Of a stretch of 50,631 bases of DNA, positions 1 to 8,878 are shown one piece after another (the stretch's first letter is position 1; every line of letters begins with the position of its first letter). The notes below the pieces were generated by a model. The model saw only the letters and a program-made list of their open reading frames with translations, did no database searches and was not told where the DNA came from. Source of the stretch: Thermoanaerobaculales bacterium (lineage in GTDB: Bacteria > Acidobacteriota > Thermoanaerobaculia > Thermoanaerobaculales > Sulfomarinibacteraceae). The translations under genes and the position numbers were made by a program. The DNA is taken from assembly GCA_025456145.1 (NCBI GenBank), contig JALOLD010000036.1, forward strand, positions 1 through 50,631, given 5' to 3'.

Positions 1-177
1 TACGCCGGCCAGATCGTCAAGTTCCGCTTCCGCCTCGGCTCGGACTCGTCGGTCAGCCGGGAGGGCTGGTACATCGACGACGTCAAGGTCCAGTCGTGCA
101 TGCCGAGCCAACCGCCGCTCTTCGTCGACGACTTCGAGGACGGGACCACCAACGCCTGGAGCCAGGTCATCCCGTAG
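1..177 (+). CDS. C-terminal end of a secreted protein (partial)
   Basis: Only the last 58 codons are in the window; the frame is open from base 1 to a TAG at 175-177. The visible peptide contains GWYIDDVKV, a beta-strand motif common at the end of MAM/jelly-roll-like domains in secreted peptidases and adhesins. It ends in an acidic-aromatic tail (DDFEDGTTNAWS then QVIP). I recall similar short FE-G-x-x-x-W-S tails closing many secreted proteins of Acidobacteriota-like bacteria, but cannot verify that here. The catalytic or main domain lies upstream and cannot be named. A strong hairpin terminator follows 23 bases after the stop, which supports this as a genuine gene end. Confidence 0.75.
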   Translation, partial: YAGQIVKFRFRLGSDSSVSREGWYIDDVKVQSCMPSQPPLFVDDFEDGTTNAWSQVIP

Positions 178-200
178 TCGATCGACCGGCCGATACCACT

Positions 201-231
201 CGGGCGGCGCCTCACGGGCGCCGCCCGTTTT
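201..231 (+). terminator. Rho-independent terminator
   Basis: A perfect 11-bp GC-rich stem (201-211 paired with 217-227) closes a 5-base loop and is followed by TTTT. It sits just after the stop at 177 and before the convergent response-regulator gene, so it terminates the upstream plus-strand gene. Confidence 0.85.
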
Positions 232-253
232 CATATTACTGTCCAGACGAAAG

Positions 254-628
254 TCAGCGCTTGAGGTTGCGGTCGATGGTCTCGATGAGCTTGCCGAAGT
301 CGGGGGGCTTGGTGTGGAAGCTCTCGACGTCGACCCAGCTCTTCTCGAGCCGGGAGCGGACCTCGAAGACCCGGCTGACGCCGGTCAGGATGACGATCGG
401 GATGTCGGCGGTGTCGGGGTTTTTCTTGAGGGTCGCCGCCAGGTCGTAGCCCTCGGAGGGGTAGGTGAGCATGACGTCGAGCACGATGAGATCGGGACGC
501 TGCTCGGCGAGGCTGGCCATCGCCTCCTCGCCGTCGGCCGCGGTGCGCACGGCGTAGCGCGTCGACAGCACGGCCTTCATCGCCTCGACGAACACCGGGT
601 CGTCGTCAACCAGCAGGATCGAAGGCAT
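254..628 (-). CDS. Single-domain response regulator (CheY-like receiver)
   Basis: The 124-residue product is a stand-alone receiver domain: acidic pocket LLVDDDP at the N-terminus, phospho-acceptor Asp in LIVLDVML, the conserved Thr in VILTG and the Lys in HTKPP. There is no DNA-binding or enzymatic output domain, so it probably relays phosphate or acts by protein binding. I start at the ATG at 628, which has a GGGGGAGG ribosome-binding site about 11 bases upstream. A longer in-frame start at 709 would translate a heptanucleotide repeat and is unlikely. No histidine kinase gene is in the window, so its partner is unknown. Confidence 0.9.
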   Translation of the reverse strand: MPSILLVDDDPVFVEAMKAVLSTRYAVRTAADGEEAMASLAEQRPDLIVLDVMLTYPSEGYDLAATLKKNPDTADIPIVILTGVSRVFEVRSRLEKSWVDVESFHTKPPDFGKLIETIDRNLKR

Positions 629-659
629 GGGCACGGGCGCCTCCCCCAACTGAGCTGGG

Positions 660-700
<41 letters not shown>

Positions 701-743
701 GCATCGCACGAGGCCCGGATACGCGAAGGTTGATCCGCTGTCA

Positions 744-788
744 CTTCAATTCATCATTGATAACTCATAATTCATAATTAAATCAGAG
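744..788. other. AT-rich island between two minus-strand genes
   Basis: A stretch of about 45 bases made largely of A and T, with repeated TTCAT/TCATAATT words related to the neighbouring heptamer repeat. It lies just downstream of the stop of the tricorn-like protease gene at 791. It has no clear hairpin terminator. It may be an extension of the same low-complexity repeat element. Confidence 0.5.
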
Positions 789-790
789 AT

Positions 791-3700
791 TTACCACGCG
801 CCGTACCGCGGGTCGTCCTCGATCCCGTCGAGCCGCACCCGGACCGCCGTCTCGAGCTGGGTGTCGGCGGTCGCCGACGAGTCCTCGGCCGGCGGCTGCC
901 AGACCACGACATCGGGTTGCGCGCCGTTCCGCTCCATGTTGACTCCCGACCCGGCGACGAACCAGCCGCGGCCGGGCAGCCGAACCCAGGCGCCGTTGAG
1001 CAGCCGGGTCCCGCCGGTCGAGATCACCGCCCCGAAGGTCGGCGAGCCGATGAGCGGCCCGCGGCCGAGGGTCTGGAAGGCCCAGGAGAAGATCTCGGCG
1101 TTGGAGTACGAGTCCTCGTTGCACAGCGCGGCGGCGGGGCGGGTGTAGGCCGCCATCGGCAACCGCTCGGAGGTCGGGTAGGACCGGATGTTGGGGTCGC
1201 CGGCTCGCGGCAGGGTGTAGGCGTGGCGGCGTACGTCGAGCACGGCCATGAGGTAGTCGGTGGTCCAGCCGCCGCCGTTCGAGCGCACGTCGATGATCAG
1301 GCCCTCCTTGCCATCGGCGGCGGCGAAGAGGTCGCGCTCGAAGTCCTCGAAGGACGGAAGGTCCATGCCCTGGATGTGAAGGTAGCCGAGCCGGCCCGCG
1401 GACCAGCCGTCGACCAGGGCCCGGCGCTGGCGCACCCACTCGCGATAGCGCAGCTGCTCGAGCTCGCCCTCGGCGACCGGGCGGACGACGACGTCGCGCA
1501 CCGCCCCGTCGACGCCGCGGACGGCGAGCGGAACCCGCTGCCCGATCGTGTCGACGAGCAGCTCGAAGACGTTGGTGTCGGTCTCGAGGGTCCGGCCGCG
1601 GACCGACAGCACCCGCTCGCCGGCCGCGATGTCGACGCCGGCGTGGTCGGCCGGGGAGTCGGGCAGCACCTCGGCCACCAGGAGCCCGGGCCCGCCCGCC
1701 GCCGGGTCGAAGACGACGCCGATCCAGCCGGTGCGGTCACCGACCGGCTCGGCCCCGCGGCCGCGCGGGTAGTAGCCCATGTGCGAGGCGTCGAGCTCGC
1801 CGAGCATGAGGTTCATGACGTCGGCGAAGTCGGGCTCGCTCGAGGCGGCGAGCGCCCAGGGCCGGTAGGTCTCGCGCACCGCCGGCCAGTCGACGCCGTG
1901 GAAGTCCGGGTCGTAGAAGTGCTCGTCGAGGGCGGCCCACGCCTCGTCGAAGACGACCTCGCGTTCGCGCCGGAGATCGACCTCGTAGCGGGCGGTGAAG
2001 GGGACGGGGTCGCCGGCGTCGCCGTCGAGACCGAGGCGCTTGACCGCGCCATCGCCGTCGAGGAAGAACAGCGTCTCGCCGTCGACCAGCTGGACCTGCT
2101 CCGGACCGGCGTCGTCCTCGGTGAGCCGCTCCAGGTCGTCGCCGTCGAAGCGGATGCTATAAAGATCGCTCTCCTCCTCGACGTCGCCGACGAAGACGAT
2201 CCTCTTGCCGTCCGGCCCGGCGACGACCGGGGTCTCGTCGCCGTCGAGGGAGGTCAAGCGGATCGGCCGGCGCCACAGCTCGTCGAAGTCGATGACGACC
2301 GTCGGCAGATCGGGCTCGTCGGTGTCGTCCTCGTCGCCCGCGTCGTCCTCCTCGTCGGTCTCTGCCTCCTCCTCCTCCTCGGGCTCGTCGCCGTTCCACA
2401 CCTTGAGCCAGTCGGCGGGCGTGCGCTGGTGGTCGGCCTCGGTGAGCCACACCCCCCACACGTCGAAGCTGTTGCCGTGCCGGTGCGACGACCAGAGCAG
2501 CCGTCGGCCGTCGGGCGTCCAGACGGGCGCCTCGTCGAAGTCGGGGTGGCGGCTGACGTTGTAAGGCTCGCCGCCATCGGCCGAGACGATGAAGATCTCC
2601 GAGTTGGCGTGCTGGTCCTCGACCGCGTAGGCGATCCACCTCCCGTCGGGCGACCAGCTGTAGGTCGGCGGGTAGAAGTGGTCGAGCAGCGTGCGCTGGT
2701 TGGCGCCGTCGGCGTCGGCGACCACCAGGGTCCCCCGACCCCGGACGAAGGCGAGGCGCTTGCCGTCGGGGGAGAATCGGGGGTCGCGCTCGTTCTCCGG
2801 CCCGGCGACCAGGTCGCTGAGGGTGAAGGCGAAGGCGTCGGTCCAGTCAACGCCGGCGTCGGCGCGGGCCACCGAGACCAGGTCGAGGTTGCCGCCGCGC
2901 GCGGCGGTGACGAGCAGGCTCTTACCGTCCGGCGTCCAGCGCGGCTCCTGCTCGCGCTCGGGGGTGCTCGTCGCCTGGACGGTCGGCGGCTCGGCAATCT
3001 CGAGGTCGTCCTTCGAGACCACGGCGGTGACGAAGAGGTCGCCGTGCACGATGAAGGCCGCGAGCTTGCCGTCGGGGTGGATCGCCAGATCGGTGGCGCC
3101 CTTGCGGTCGACCCGCCGGTCGACCTGGTTGACGAGCTGGTCCGAGGGCACCGAGATCGCCAGTCGACGCGGCTCGCCGCCGGTCGGGCTCACCACCCAC
3201 AGCCCGTCCTCGGCCTCGTAGGCGATGACCGAGCCGTTCGCCGCGGCCCGGGGGAAGCGCACGTCGGCGACCTGGTGGTCGGTCAGAGCGGTCGCCTCGA
3301 AGGTGGCGAGGTCGAGCCGGAAGACGTTCTTGCGGCCGTTGCGGCTCGACAGGAACGAGAGCGCGCCGTCGTCGATCCAGCTCGGGCTGTCGTCGTCGCC
3401 GGCGAAGTCGGTGAGCCGTCGGTAGTCGCCGGCGGCGGTCGCAAGCCAGAGCTCGCGGTTGGCGGCGCCCCGATACCCCCGGCGGGTCCACGGCGTGGCG
3501 CCGCGGACGATCACCGTCGAGCCGCCGTCGGGGGAGATCGAGGCCTGCTCGGCGAAGGCGGGTCCGGCGAGCGCCGGCGTGCCTCCGGTCGTCGGAACAG
3601 TCCACAGCTGCGGCATCCAGCGGATGCCCATCGCCCGGTTGGAGGCGAAGAGCACCGCCGTGCCGTCCGGGGTGAAGTCGAGGGGGAGGTCCGAGGTCGA

Positions 3701-4024
3701 GGCGTGGGTCAGCCGGCGCGGCGGCTCGCTGCCGTCGGCGGGCATGACGAAGACGTCGGGGTTGCCGTGGCGGTCCGAGGCGAAGGCGATGTGCCGACCG
3801 TCCCGCGACCATACCGGGTAGCGCTCGCTCGCCGGGTGGGCGGTGAGCCGGCGGGCGTCGCCGCCCGAGACCGGGACGAGCCACAGGTCTCCCTGCCACG
3901 AGAAGGCGATCGTCGCGCCGTCGGGCGAGGGCGCGGGGTGGCGGGGCAGCGGCGCGTCGGCGGCCGATGCGGCGGTTGTGGCGCTGAGCGCGACCAGGAC
4001 GGCGAGGACGAGACGATGCGACAT
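791..4024 (-). CDS. Tricorn-like S41 serine protease with TolB-type beta-propeller
   Basis: A 1077-residue secreted protease. Signal peptide at residues 1-21 (ends SAADAP), then about 600 residues of PD40/TolB-like propeller blades (repeated SPDG, TPDG and WSPDGR motifs), a strongly acidic linker near residues 543-572, a tricorn C1/PDZ region, and an S41 catalytic domain. The tetrad expected from Thermoplasma tricorn is visible: Ser747-His748 in DASHMGY, nucleophile Ser974 in YSNAEIF after the RSNGGG loop, and Glu1031 in MERNGAQPD. Family knowledge: these enzymes cut peptides entering through the propeller; the signal peptide places this one in the periplasm. The ATG at 4024 is chosen because GAGGAGGT lies about 5 bases upstream; 77 more codons are open but lack support. 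Confidence 0.93.
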   Translation of the reverse strand: MSHRLVLAVLVALSATTAASAADAPLPRHPAPSPDGATIAFSWQGDLWLVPVSGGDARRLTAHPASERYPVWSRDGRHIAFASDRHGNPDVFVMPADGSEPPRRLTHASTSDLPLDFTPDGTAVLFASNRAMGIRWMPQLWTVPTTGGTPALAGPAFAEQASISPDGGSTVIVRGATPWTRRGYRGAANRELWLATAAGDYRRLTDFAGDDDSPSWIDDGALSFLSSRNGRKNVFRLDLATFEATALTDHQVADVRFPRAAANGSVIAYEAEDGLWVVSPTGGEPRRLAISVPSDQLVNQVDRRVDRKGATDLAIHPDGKLAAFIVHGDLFVTAVVSKDDLEIAEPPTVQATSTPEREQEPRWTPDGKSLLVTAARGGNLDLVSVARADAGVDWTDAFAFTLSDLVAGPENERDPRFSPDGKRLAFVRGRGTLVVADADGANQRTLLDHFYPPTYSWSPDGRWIAYAVEDQHANSEIFIVSADGGEPYNVSRHPDFDEAPVWTPDGRRLLWSSHRHGNSFDVWGVWLTEADHQRTPADWLKVWNGDEPEEEEEAETDEEDDAGDEDDTDEPDLPTVVIDFDELWRRPIRLTSLDGDETPVVAGPDGKRIVFVGDVEEESDLYSIRFDGDDLERLTEDDAGPEQVQLVDGETLFFLDGDGAVKRLGLDGDAGDPVPFTARYEVDLRREREVVFDEAWAALDEHFYDPDFHGVDWPAVRETYRPWALAASSEPDFADVMNLMLGELDASHMGYYPRGRGAEPVGDRTGWIGVVFDPAAGGPGLLVAEVLPDSPADHAGVDIAAGERVLSVRGRTLETDTNVFELLVDTIGQRVPLAVRGVDGAVRDVVVRPVAEGELEQLRYREWVRQRRALVDGWSAGRLGYLHIQGMDLPSFEDFERDLFAAADGKEGLIIDVRSNGGGWTTDYLMAVLDVRRHAYTLPRAGDPNIRSYPTSERLPMAAYTRPAAALCNEDSYSNAEIFSWAFQTLGRGPLIGSPTFGAVISTGGTRLLNGAWVRLPGRGWFVAGSGVNMERNGAQPDVVVWQPPAEDSSATADTQLETAVRVRLDGIEDDPRYGAW

Positions 4025-4218
4025 TCGGACCTCCTCGGAGGATCGTGGCTCACGGCGTCCGAGAGTACCAGACCATCCCGGCCGGCGGCGGTGAGCCCGG
4101 AGTGACCGACCGTCAAGGATCGTCATGGGTTTGTAGAAATCCGCGGCGAGCCGTCGATCCCGGGGGACAATCGAGCAAGAGACCCGACACGCTTGACAAC
4201 CCGGTCCCGGAGGTCGCG

Positions 4219-5436
4219 ATGAAGGTGCTTTCCGGTGCGATCGTGGTCGCGTCACTGCTGACGTCGGGATCGGCCTGCGCCCCGAGCCCGTCGATGGGCG
4301 TCCTGACTCCGGAGTCCGGGCCGGCCGCGATCTACGGCCGCTCGGTGAGCAGCGGCATCCGGCTGGCCCTCGACGAGGCGCGGTCGGCCGGTGTGTTGCC
4401 GCGGGGCTTCGAGCTGGTGTCGACCGACACCCGCTCGGCTCCGGCCCTCGCCGCCGCCGAGCTGCGCCGCTTCGCCGACGAGCTCGGCGTCGGGCTGGTC
4501 GTCGGCGGAGTGACCACCGACGAGGCGCTGGCGCTGATCCCGGTGGTCGACAAGGAGCGGGTGGTCTGTCTGTCGCCCTCCGCCTCGGCGAGCTCGCTGA
4601 CCGGCAGCAGCCCGTACTTCTTCCGGCTCTTCGCCACCGACGAGATCGAGGGGAGCACGGCGGCGCGCTTCCTCCACGATCAGCGATCGGTGCGGACGGT
4701 GGTCGTCCTCACCGACGACTCGACCTTCTCGCGGGGGCTCGAGGCCGAGTTCCGTCAGCACTTCGAGCTCGTGCTCGGGGGTGAGATCGTCGCCACGGTC
4801 CACGACGAGCTCGAGTGGTGGGAGCGCAAGGCCGCGGACATGGTCAACGCCCACCAGCCCGACGCGGTCTATGTCGTCGGTCACGCCGACCACATCGTCA
4901 CCTGTCTCGAGCTGCTCTCCCGGATCGGCTACGAGGGGGTGCGGGCGACGACCTCGGCGGTCTTCATCGCCGATCTCCTCGACCGGGGCAACCCGGCCCT
5001 CGAGGGCGTGGTCTTCCCGCTGGCCGCGCTGCGCGCCTGCCGGGATGAGGCCGGCGGGACTCCCGAGTGTCCCTTCGTCGACCGCTACCGAGCGGCCTTC
5101 GGCGGAGAGCCGGACCTCTTCGCGGCGCACGGCTATGACGCGATGCGGGTGGCGATTAGGGCCCTCGTCGACGCCCGCTCGGTGGACGTCCGCGAGCTGC
5201 GGCGGTACCTGCGGGTCGGGCTGCAGGAGTTCCAGGGGGTCACCGGGACCATCGCCTTCAACGAGCGGGGCGATGTCCGCCGCTACCCGGTCATGCACAC
5301 GGTCTTCAACGGCCGGGTGGTCAGCTGCCGCGCCCTCGCCGAGGAGAAGAGGCGGAAGCTCCGCGAGCTGCTCGAGGGCGTCGCCCCGTCGCCCCCGCCC
5401 GCGCCGCCTCAGCCGAGGCCCGGTCTCGACGCCTGA
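4219..5436 (+). CDS. Periplasmic binding protein type 1 (branched-chain amino acid ABC-like), lipoprotein
   Basis: A 405-residue protein with an N-terminal signal ending in SGSAC, a weak lipobox, so probably a lipoprotein. The body matches the Leu/Ile/Val-binding (LivJ-like) fold: GVLTPESGPAAIYG at the start, DTRSAP, VGGVTTDEALALIPVV, LSPSASASSLT, then a second lobe with VVLTDDSTFSRG and a C-terminal AHGYDAMRV. The C-terminus is Pro-rich. The start has GGAGGT 4 bases upstream. It is divergent from the tricorn gene and has no LivFGHM genes beside it, so it may be an orphan sensor-type or solo binding protein rather than part of a complete transporter. Its ligand cannot be read from sequence. 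Confidence 0.85.
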   Translation: MKVLSGAIVVASLLTSGSACAPSPSMGVLTPESGPAAIYGRSVSSGIRLALDEARSAGVLPRGFELVSTDTRSAPALAAAELRRFADELGVGLVVGGVTTDEALALIPVVDKERVVCLSPSASASSLTGSSPYFFRLFATDEIEGSTAARFLHDQRSVRTVVVLTDDSTFSRGLEAEFRQHFELVLGGEIVATVHDELEWWERKAADMVNAHQPDAVYVVGHADHIVTCLELLSRIGYEGVRATTSAVFIADLLDRGNPALEGVVFPLAALRACRDEAGGTPECPFVDRYRAAFGGEPDLFAAHGYDAMRVAIRALVDARSVDVRELRRYLRVGLQEFQGVTGTIAFNERGDVRRYPVMHTVFNGRVVSCRALAEEKRRKLRELLEGVAPSPPPAPPQPRPGLDA

Positions 5437-5576
5437 TCGTTGACGGTACGTCGAGCACCCCGAGGTGAGAAAACGAGGCTGACGCGGATGCATCGTTGGC
5501 CGCAGCAGACAGCTCATGAATCGTCCGGGCTTGTCTGGCCTCTCTGGCGGTGCCGTCGTGCTACGCTTCGCCGGTC

Positions 5577-6953
5577 GTGAGCCCGACGAGACGCTGGGTG
5601 CCATGGGTCGGCTGGGCGGTGGTTCTCGCCCTGCTGGTGGCGTTTGTCCTCGGCCTACATCGCAGGTCGAGCCTCGAAGCGTCCGGGCAACGCGCGGTGC
5701 AGATGCTCTTCGTGCCCTCGGTCGAGCAGGGCACGCTGGTCCGCCGCGGCGACGAGCTCGCTCGCTTCGTCCGCGCCGACAGCGGCTTGACCCTCCGCTC
5801 CCAGGTCCCGACCAGCTACGCCGCGGTGATCGAAGCGCTCGGCGCCGGCCAAGCCGATGTCGCCTGGATCCCGGCCTTCGCCTATGTCCTCGCCAATGCG
5901 CGCTATGGCGCCGAGGCGCGTCTCCAGGTGGTGCGATCGGTCGACCGCTACGGGGTCGTCATCACCCGCACCGCGCCCGGCGAGCCGACCCGCCTCGAGA
6001 ACCTCGTCGACGCCAAGATCGCCTTTCCCTCGACCATCCGGGGACGCTTGCGAGCGATGCTCGTCGAGCTGCTCGACGAGGCCGCGCCGGGCTGGGTCGA
6101 GGTGCCGGTGGCCGACGACCGGGAGGCGGTGTGGGCGCTCGTCGAGCGGCGCGACGGGGTCGTCGCGGCGGCGAGCCGGCACGTCGTGACCGGACCCAAC
6201 GACCTGGTCGGCGACGGGCGGCGGGAGCTCGAGCACGACCGCCCGGGGACCCTTGTCGAGACCCGGATCATCCGCCGCACCGACCAGGCGGCGCCCGAGC
6301 TGTCGAAGGTCTACTACGGCTGCGTCATGACCCGGTCGGACTCCGGGGTCAACCGGCTCGCCGACCTCGCCGGTCAGCCCTTCGCCTTCTCCGACGAGAC
6401 CTCGACCTCGGGCCACATCTTCGCCCGCGCCCTGCTCCAGCGCGGCGGGGTCGAGCTCGGGCGGGTGCTCTTCGCCGGCGGCCACCCCAACGCGGTCCAG
6501 GCGGTGGCCGACGGCAAGGTCGCCGGCGCGGCCGCCTTCTACTCGCCGCCCTCGCCGGCCAACGAGCGCGACGGCACCCGGGTCGGCGACGCCCGCTTCC
6601 TGATCGTCAAGAACATGGCGACCCAGGAGGAGCGCGACGCCTTCCTCGCGACCGTGCGGGTGCTCGCCCTGACCGACCCGATCCCCAACGACGTGTGCTG
6701 CGTCCGGCGCGGCTTCCCCGAGACGACCTGGCAACGGTTCGAGGCGTCGCTGCAGCGCTTCCTCGCGACGCCGGACGGCCAGGGCGCCTACTACGACCTG
6801 GTCGCAGGGGTCGCCGCCGAGCCCTGCGTCGACGCCGACTTCGACGACTTCCGCGACGCCCTCAAGCGGACCGGCGTGAGCGCGTCGAAGCTGCTCGAGG
6901 CGGCCGAGGCCAACCTCGAGCGCAAGCGCGCCGCCGGCCGGAGCGGCCCGTGA
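5577..6953 (+). CDS. phnD: Phosphonate/phosphite-type ABC transporter substrate-binding protein, extended
   Basis: PhnD-family binding protein of about 458 residues with an N-terminal membrane anchor (WAVVLALLVAFVLGL). Typical motifs are AAVIEALGAGQADVAW and SGVNRLADLAGQPFAF followed by STSGHIF. It is longer than the usual 300-340 residues because the second-lobe motif set appears twice: YGVVITRTAPGE with LENLVDAKIAFPSTIRG, then again YYGCVMTRSDSG with LADLAGQPFAFSDETSTSG. The GTG at 5577 precedes the anchor; an in-frame GTG at 5550 adds nine residues and neither has a strong ribosome-binding site. The stop overlaps the ATPase start (GTGA), showing translational coupling. Ligand (phosphonate, phosphite or phosphate) is not determined. 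Confidence 0.85.
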   Translation: MSPTRRWVPWVGWAVVLALLVAFVLGLHRRSSLEASGQRAVQMLFVPSVEQGTLVRRGDELARFVRADSGLTLRSQVPTSYAAVIEALGAGQADVAWIPAFAYVLANARYGAEARLQVVRSVDRYGVVITRTAPGEPTRLENLVDAKIAFPSTIRGRLRAMLVELLDEAAPGWVEVPVADDREAVWALVERRDGVVAAASRHVVTGPNDLVGDGRRELEHDRPGTLVETRIIRRTDQAAPELSKVYYGCVMTRSDSGVNRLADLAGQPFAFSDETSTSGHIFARALLQRGGVELGRVLFAGGHPNAVQAVADGKVAGAAAFYSPPSPANERDGTRVGDARFLIVKNMATQEERDAFLATVRVLALTDPIPNDVCCVRRGFPETTWQRFEASLQRFLATPDGQGAYYDLVAGVAAEPCVDADFDDFRDALKRTGVSASKLLEAAEANLERKRAAGRSGP

Positions 6954-7729
6954 GCGGCGCCGCGGCGATCCGGGTCGAGGGCCTCGGGATGGTCTACCCG
7001 AACGGCGTGCGAGCCCTCGAGGGGGTCTCGCTCGAGGTCCACGCCGGCGAGTTCCTCGCCGTGCTCGGGCTGTCGGGCTCGGGCAAGTCGACGCTGCTGC
7101 GCTGCATCAACCGGCTCATCGACCCGACCGAGGGACGGGTCTTCATCCACGGCGAGGAGATCACCGCGGCGCGCGGCGCGCGGCTGCGCGCGATGCGCCG
7201 CCAGGTCGCGATGATCTTCCAGCAGTTCAACCTGGTGCGCCGGCACAGCGTCCTCGACAACGTGCTGTCGGGGGCGCTCGGCCGCAGCCCGCTGCTGCCG
7301 AGCCTGCTGCTGTCCTTTCCGGCCGCCGAGCGCGAGCGAGCCATGACCTGCCTCGAGCGGGTCGGTCTCGCCGACCGCTCGACGAGCCGCGCCGACGCTC
7401 TGTCGGGCGGGCAGCAGCAGCGGGTGGCGATCGCCCGGGCGCTGATGCAGGCGCCGCGGCTGATCCTCGCCGACGAGCCGGTCGCCTCCCTCGACCCGGC
7501 GCTCCGCCACTCGGTGATGCGCCACGTCGAGGCCCTCAACCGCGACGAGGGGATGACCGTCGTCTGCTCGCTCCACGACATCGACCTGGTGACCCGCTAT
7601 GCGACCCGGATGGTCGCGCTGCGCGACGGCCGCCTGGTCTGGGAGGGCCCGCCCGGGGCCTTCGACCACGCCACCTTCAAGAGCATCTACGGCGAGGAGG
7701 CGCAGCCGGCCTCCAACACGGGGTTCTGA
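6950..7729 (+). CDS. phnC: Phosphonate-type ABC transporter ATP-binding protein
   Basis: A 259-residue ABC ATPase with all motifs intact: Walker A GLSGSGKST (residues 40-48), Q-loop in MIFQQFNLV, signature LSGGQQQR (151-158), Walker B LILADEP (171-177) and H-loop SLHDID. The spacing and the FQQFNLVRR-x-SVLDNVL segment are characteristic of PhnC. It energises import through the membrane protein encoded directly downstream. The GTG start overlaps the stop of the binding-protein gene by four bases, and the permease starts two bases after its stop, so the three form one operon. Confidence 0.93.
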   Translation: MSGAAAIRVEGLGMVYPNGVRALEGVSLEVHAGEFLAVLGLSGSGKSTLLRCINRLIDPTEGRVFIHGEEITAARGARLRAMRRQVAMIFQQFNLVRRHSVLDNVLSGALGRSPLLPSLLLSFPAAERERAMTCLERVGLADRSTSRADALSGGQQQRVAIARALMQAPRLILADEPVASLDPALRHSVMRHVEALNRDEGMTVVCSLHDIDLVTRYATRMVALRDGRLVWEGPPGAFDHATFKSIYGEEAQPASNTGF

Positions 7730-7730
7730 G

Positions 7731-8822
7731 GTGGCGCCCCGCTCCGTCTCCGCGACCGGAAGCCGCTTCGACGACGGCGTCGCCCGGCTCCAGGCGGTCC
7801 TGGTCGACGCGATGCTCGTCGGCGCCGCCCTGCTGATGGTCGAGTTCCTGGCGCTCGCCTTCTCCGGCCGTCGCGGTCCGACCGGGCTGCTGCTCTCGGC
7901 GGAGCAGATCCTCGACCTGCTGCACTACGCCTGGGCGGTCGCGGGCGGCCTCCTGATCGCGGTGACCTGGGGCCTGTTCAGCTCCCGCCTCGGGGCCTCG
8001 CCGGGTCGCGCGTGGTTCATCGGCGTCCCCGAGTGGGAGGCCGGGCTGGAGTGGAGCCGGACGCTGCGCGGCTGGTTCGCGGCGGTCTTCGTCGAGCTCA
8101 CCTTCTTCACCGGATGGCTGATCACCGAGCTCGATCTGGTGACCTTCCTGACCAAGTTCGGCAAGGCCGCCGACATCGTCCGCGGTCTCGCGCACCCCTC
8201 CGGCGCGGTCCTCCACGAGGGCCTGGTGCTGCTCGTCCAGACGGTGTTCCTCGCCTTCATGGCGACCGCCTTCGCGATCCCGGTAGCCTTCGTTCTCGCC
8301 TTCCCCTCGGCGCGCAACCTGACCCGGGGCACACTCGCCGCCGGCGTCGCCTACACCGTTTCCCGGACGCTGATGAACTTCGTCCGCGCGGTCGAGCCGC
8401 TGGTCTGGGCCCTGATATTCATCTCGTGGGTCGGGATCGGGCCCTTCGCCGGGGTGCTGGCGCTGTGGGTGCACTCGGTGGCGGCGCTGACCAAGCTCTA
8501 CTCCGAGCAGATCGAGTCGATCGACACCGGGCCGATGGAGGCGATCGCCGCGACCGGCGCGTCGCCCCTCCAGGTGCTGCGCTACGGCGTCGTGCCCCAG
8601 GTCATCCCGCCCTTCCTCAGCTTCACCATCTACCGCTGGGACATCAACGTCCGGATGTCGACGATCATCGGCTTCGTCGGCGGCGGCGGGATCGGCTACA
8701 TCCTCAAGCCGCGGGTCGATCTCGGCGAGTGGGGCGAGGTCGGGACCCTGGTGCTGCTGATCGCCGCCACGGTCTGGCTGATGGACGTCCTCTCGGCCAA
8801 GATCCGCGAGCGGATCGTCTAG
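7731..8822 (+). CDS. phnE: Phosphonate-type ABC transporter permease
   Basis: A 363-residue integral membrane protein with about six hydrophobic segments and the binding-protein-dependent transport EAA loop (EAIAATGASPLQVLRYGVVP), which contacts the ATPase. The motifs RWDINVR and GFVGGGGIGY are typical of PhnE. It has a long N-terminal region, with an extra hydrophobic segment and a loop before the core permease domain. It starts at a GTG, directly after the ATPase stop. Together with the two genes before it this is a complete importer. No phosphonate-degrading genes (C-P lyase, phosphonatase) are in the window, so the substrate may be phosphite, phosphate or an organophosphonate. Confidence 0.92.
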   Translation: MAPRSVSATGSRFDDGVARLQAVLVDAMLVGAALLMVEFLALAFSGRRGPTGLLLSAEQILDLLHYAWAVAGGLLIAVTWGLFSSRLGASPGRAWFIGVPEWEAGLEWSRTLRGWFAAVFVELTFFTGWLITELDLVTFLTKFGKAADIVRGLAHPSGAVLHEGLVLLVQTVFLAFMATAFAIPVAFVLAFPSARNLTRGTLAAGVAYTVSRTLMNFVRAVEPLVWALIFISWVGIGPFAGVLALWVHSVAALTKLYSEQIESIDTGPMEAIAATGASPLQVLRYGVVPQVIPPFLSFTIYRWDINVRMSTIIGFVGGGGIGYILKPRVDLGEWGEVGTLVLLIAATVWLMDVLSAKIRERIV

Positions 8823-8878
8823 CCCGCGCCGCCTGGAATCGGCGGCCGCACGACATCCGTTCGGTATCATGGAGACGG

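Noticed and set aside
917..4105. Very long open frame opposite the tricorn-like protease, and similar long frames opposite most genes
   Set aside because: High GC makes antisense frames stay open; they lack ribosome-binding sites and recognisable domains, and are low-complexity Arg/Pro/Gly/Val-rich.
4193..4198. TTGACA hexamer upstream of the type-1 binding protein gene
   Set aside because: Only about 20 bases before the start codon, leaving no room for a -10 and transcript start.
8828..8846. GCCGCC/GGCGGC hairpin after the permease as a terminator
   Set aside because: Six-base stem without a T-tract; too common by chance at this GC content.
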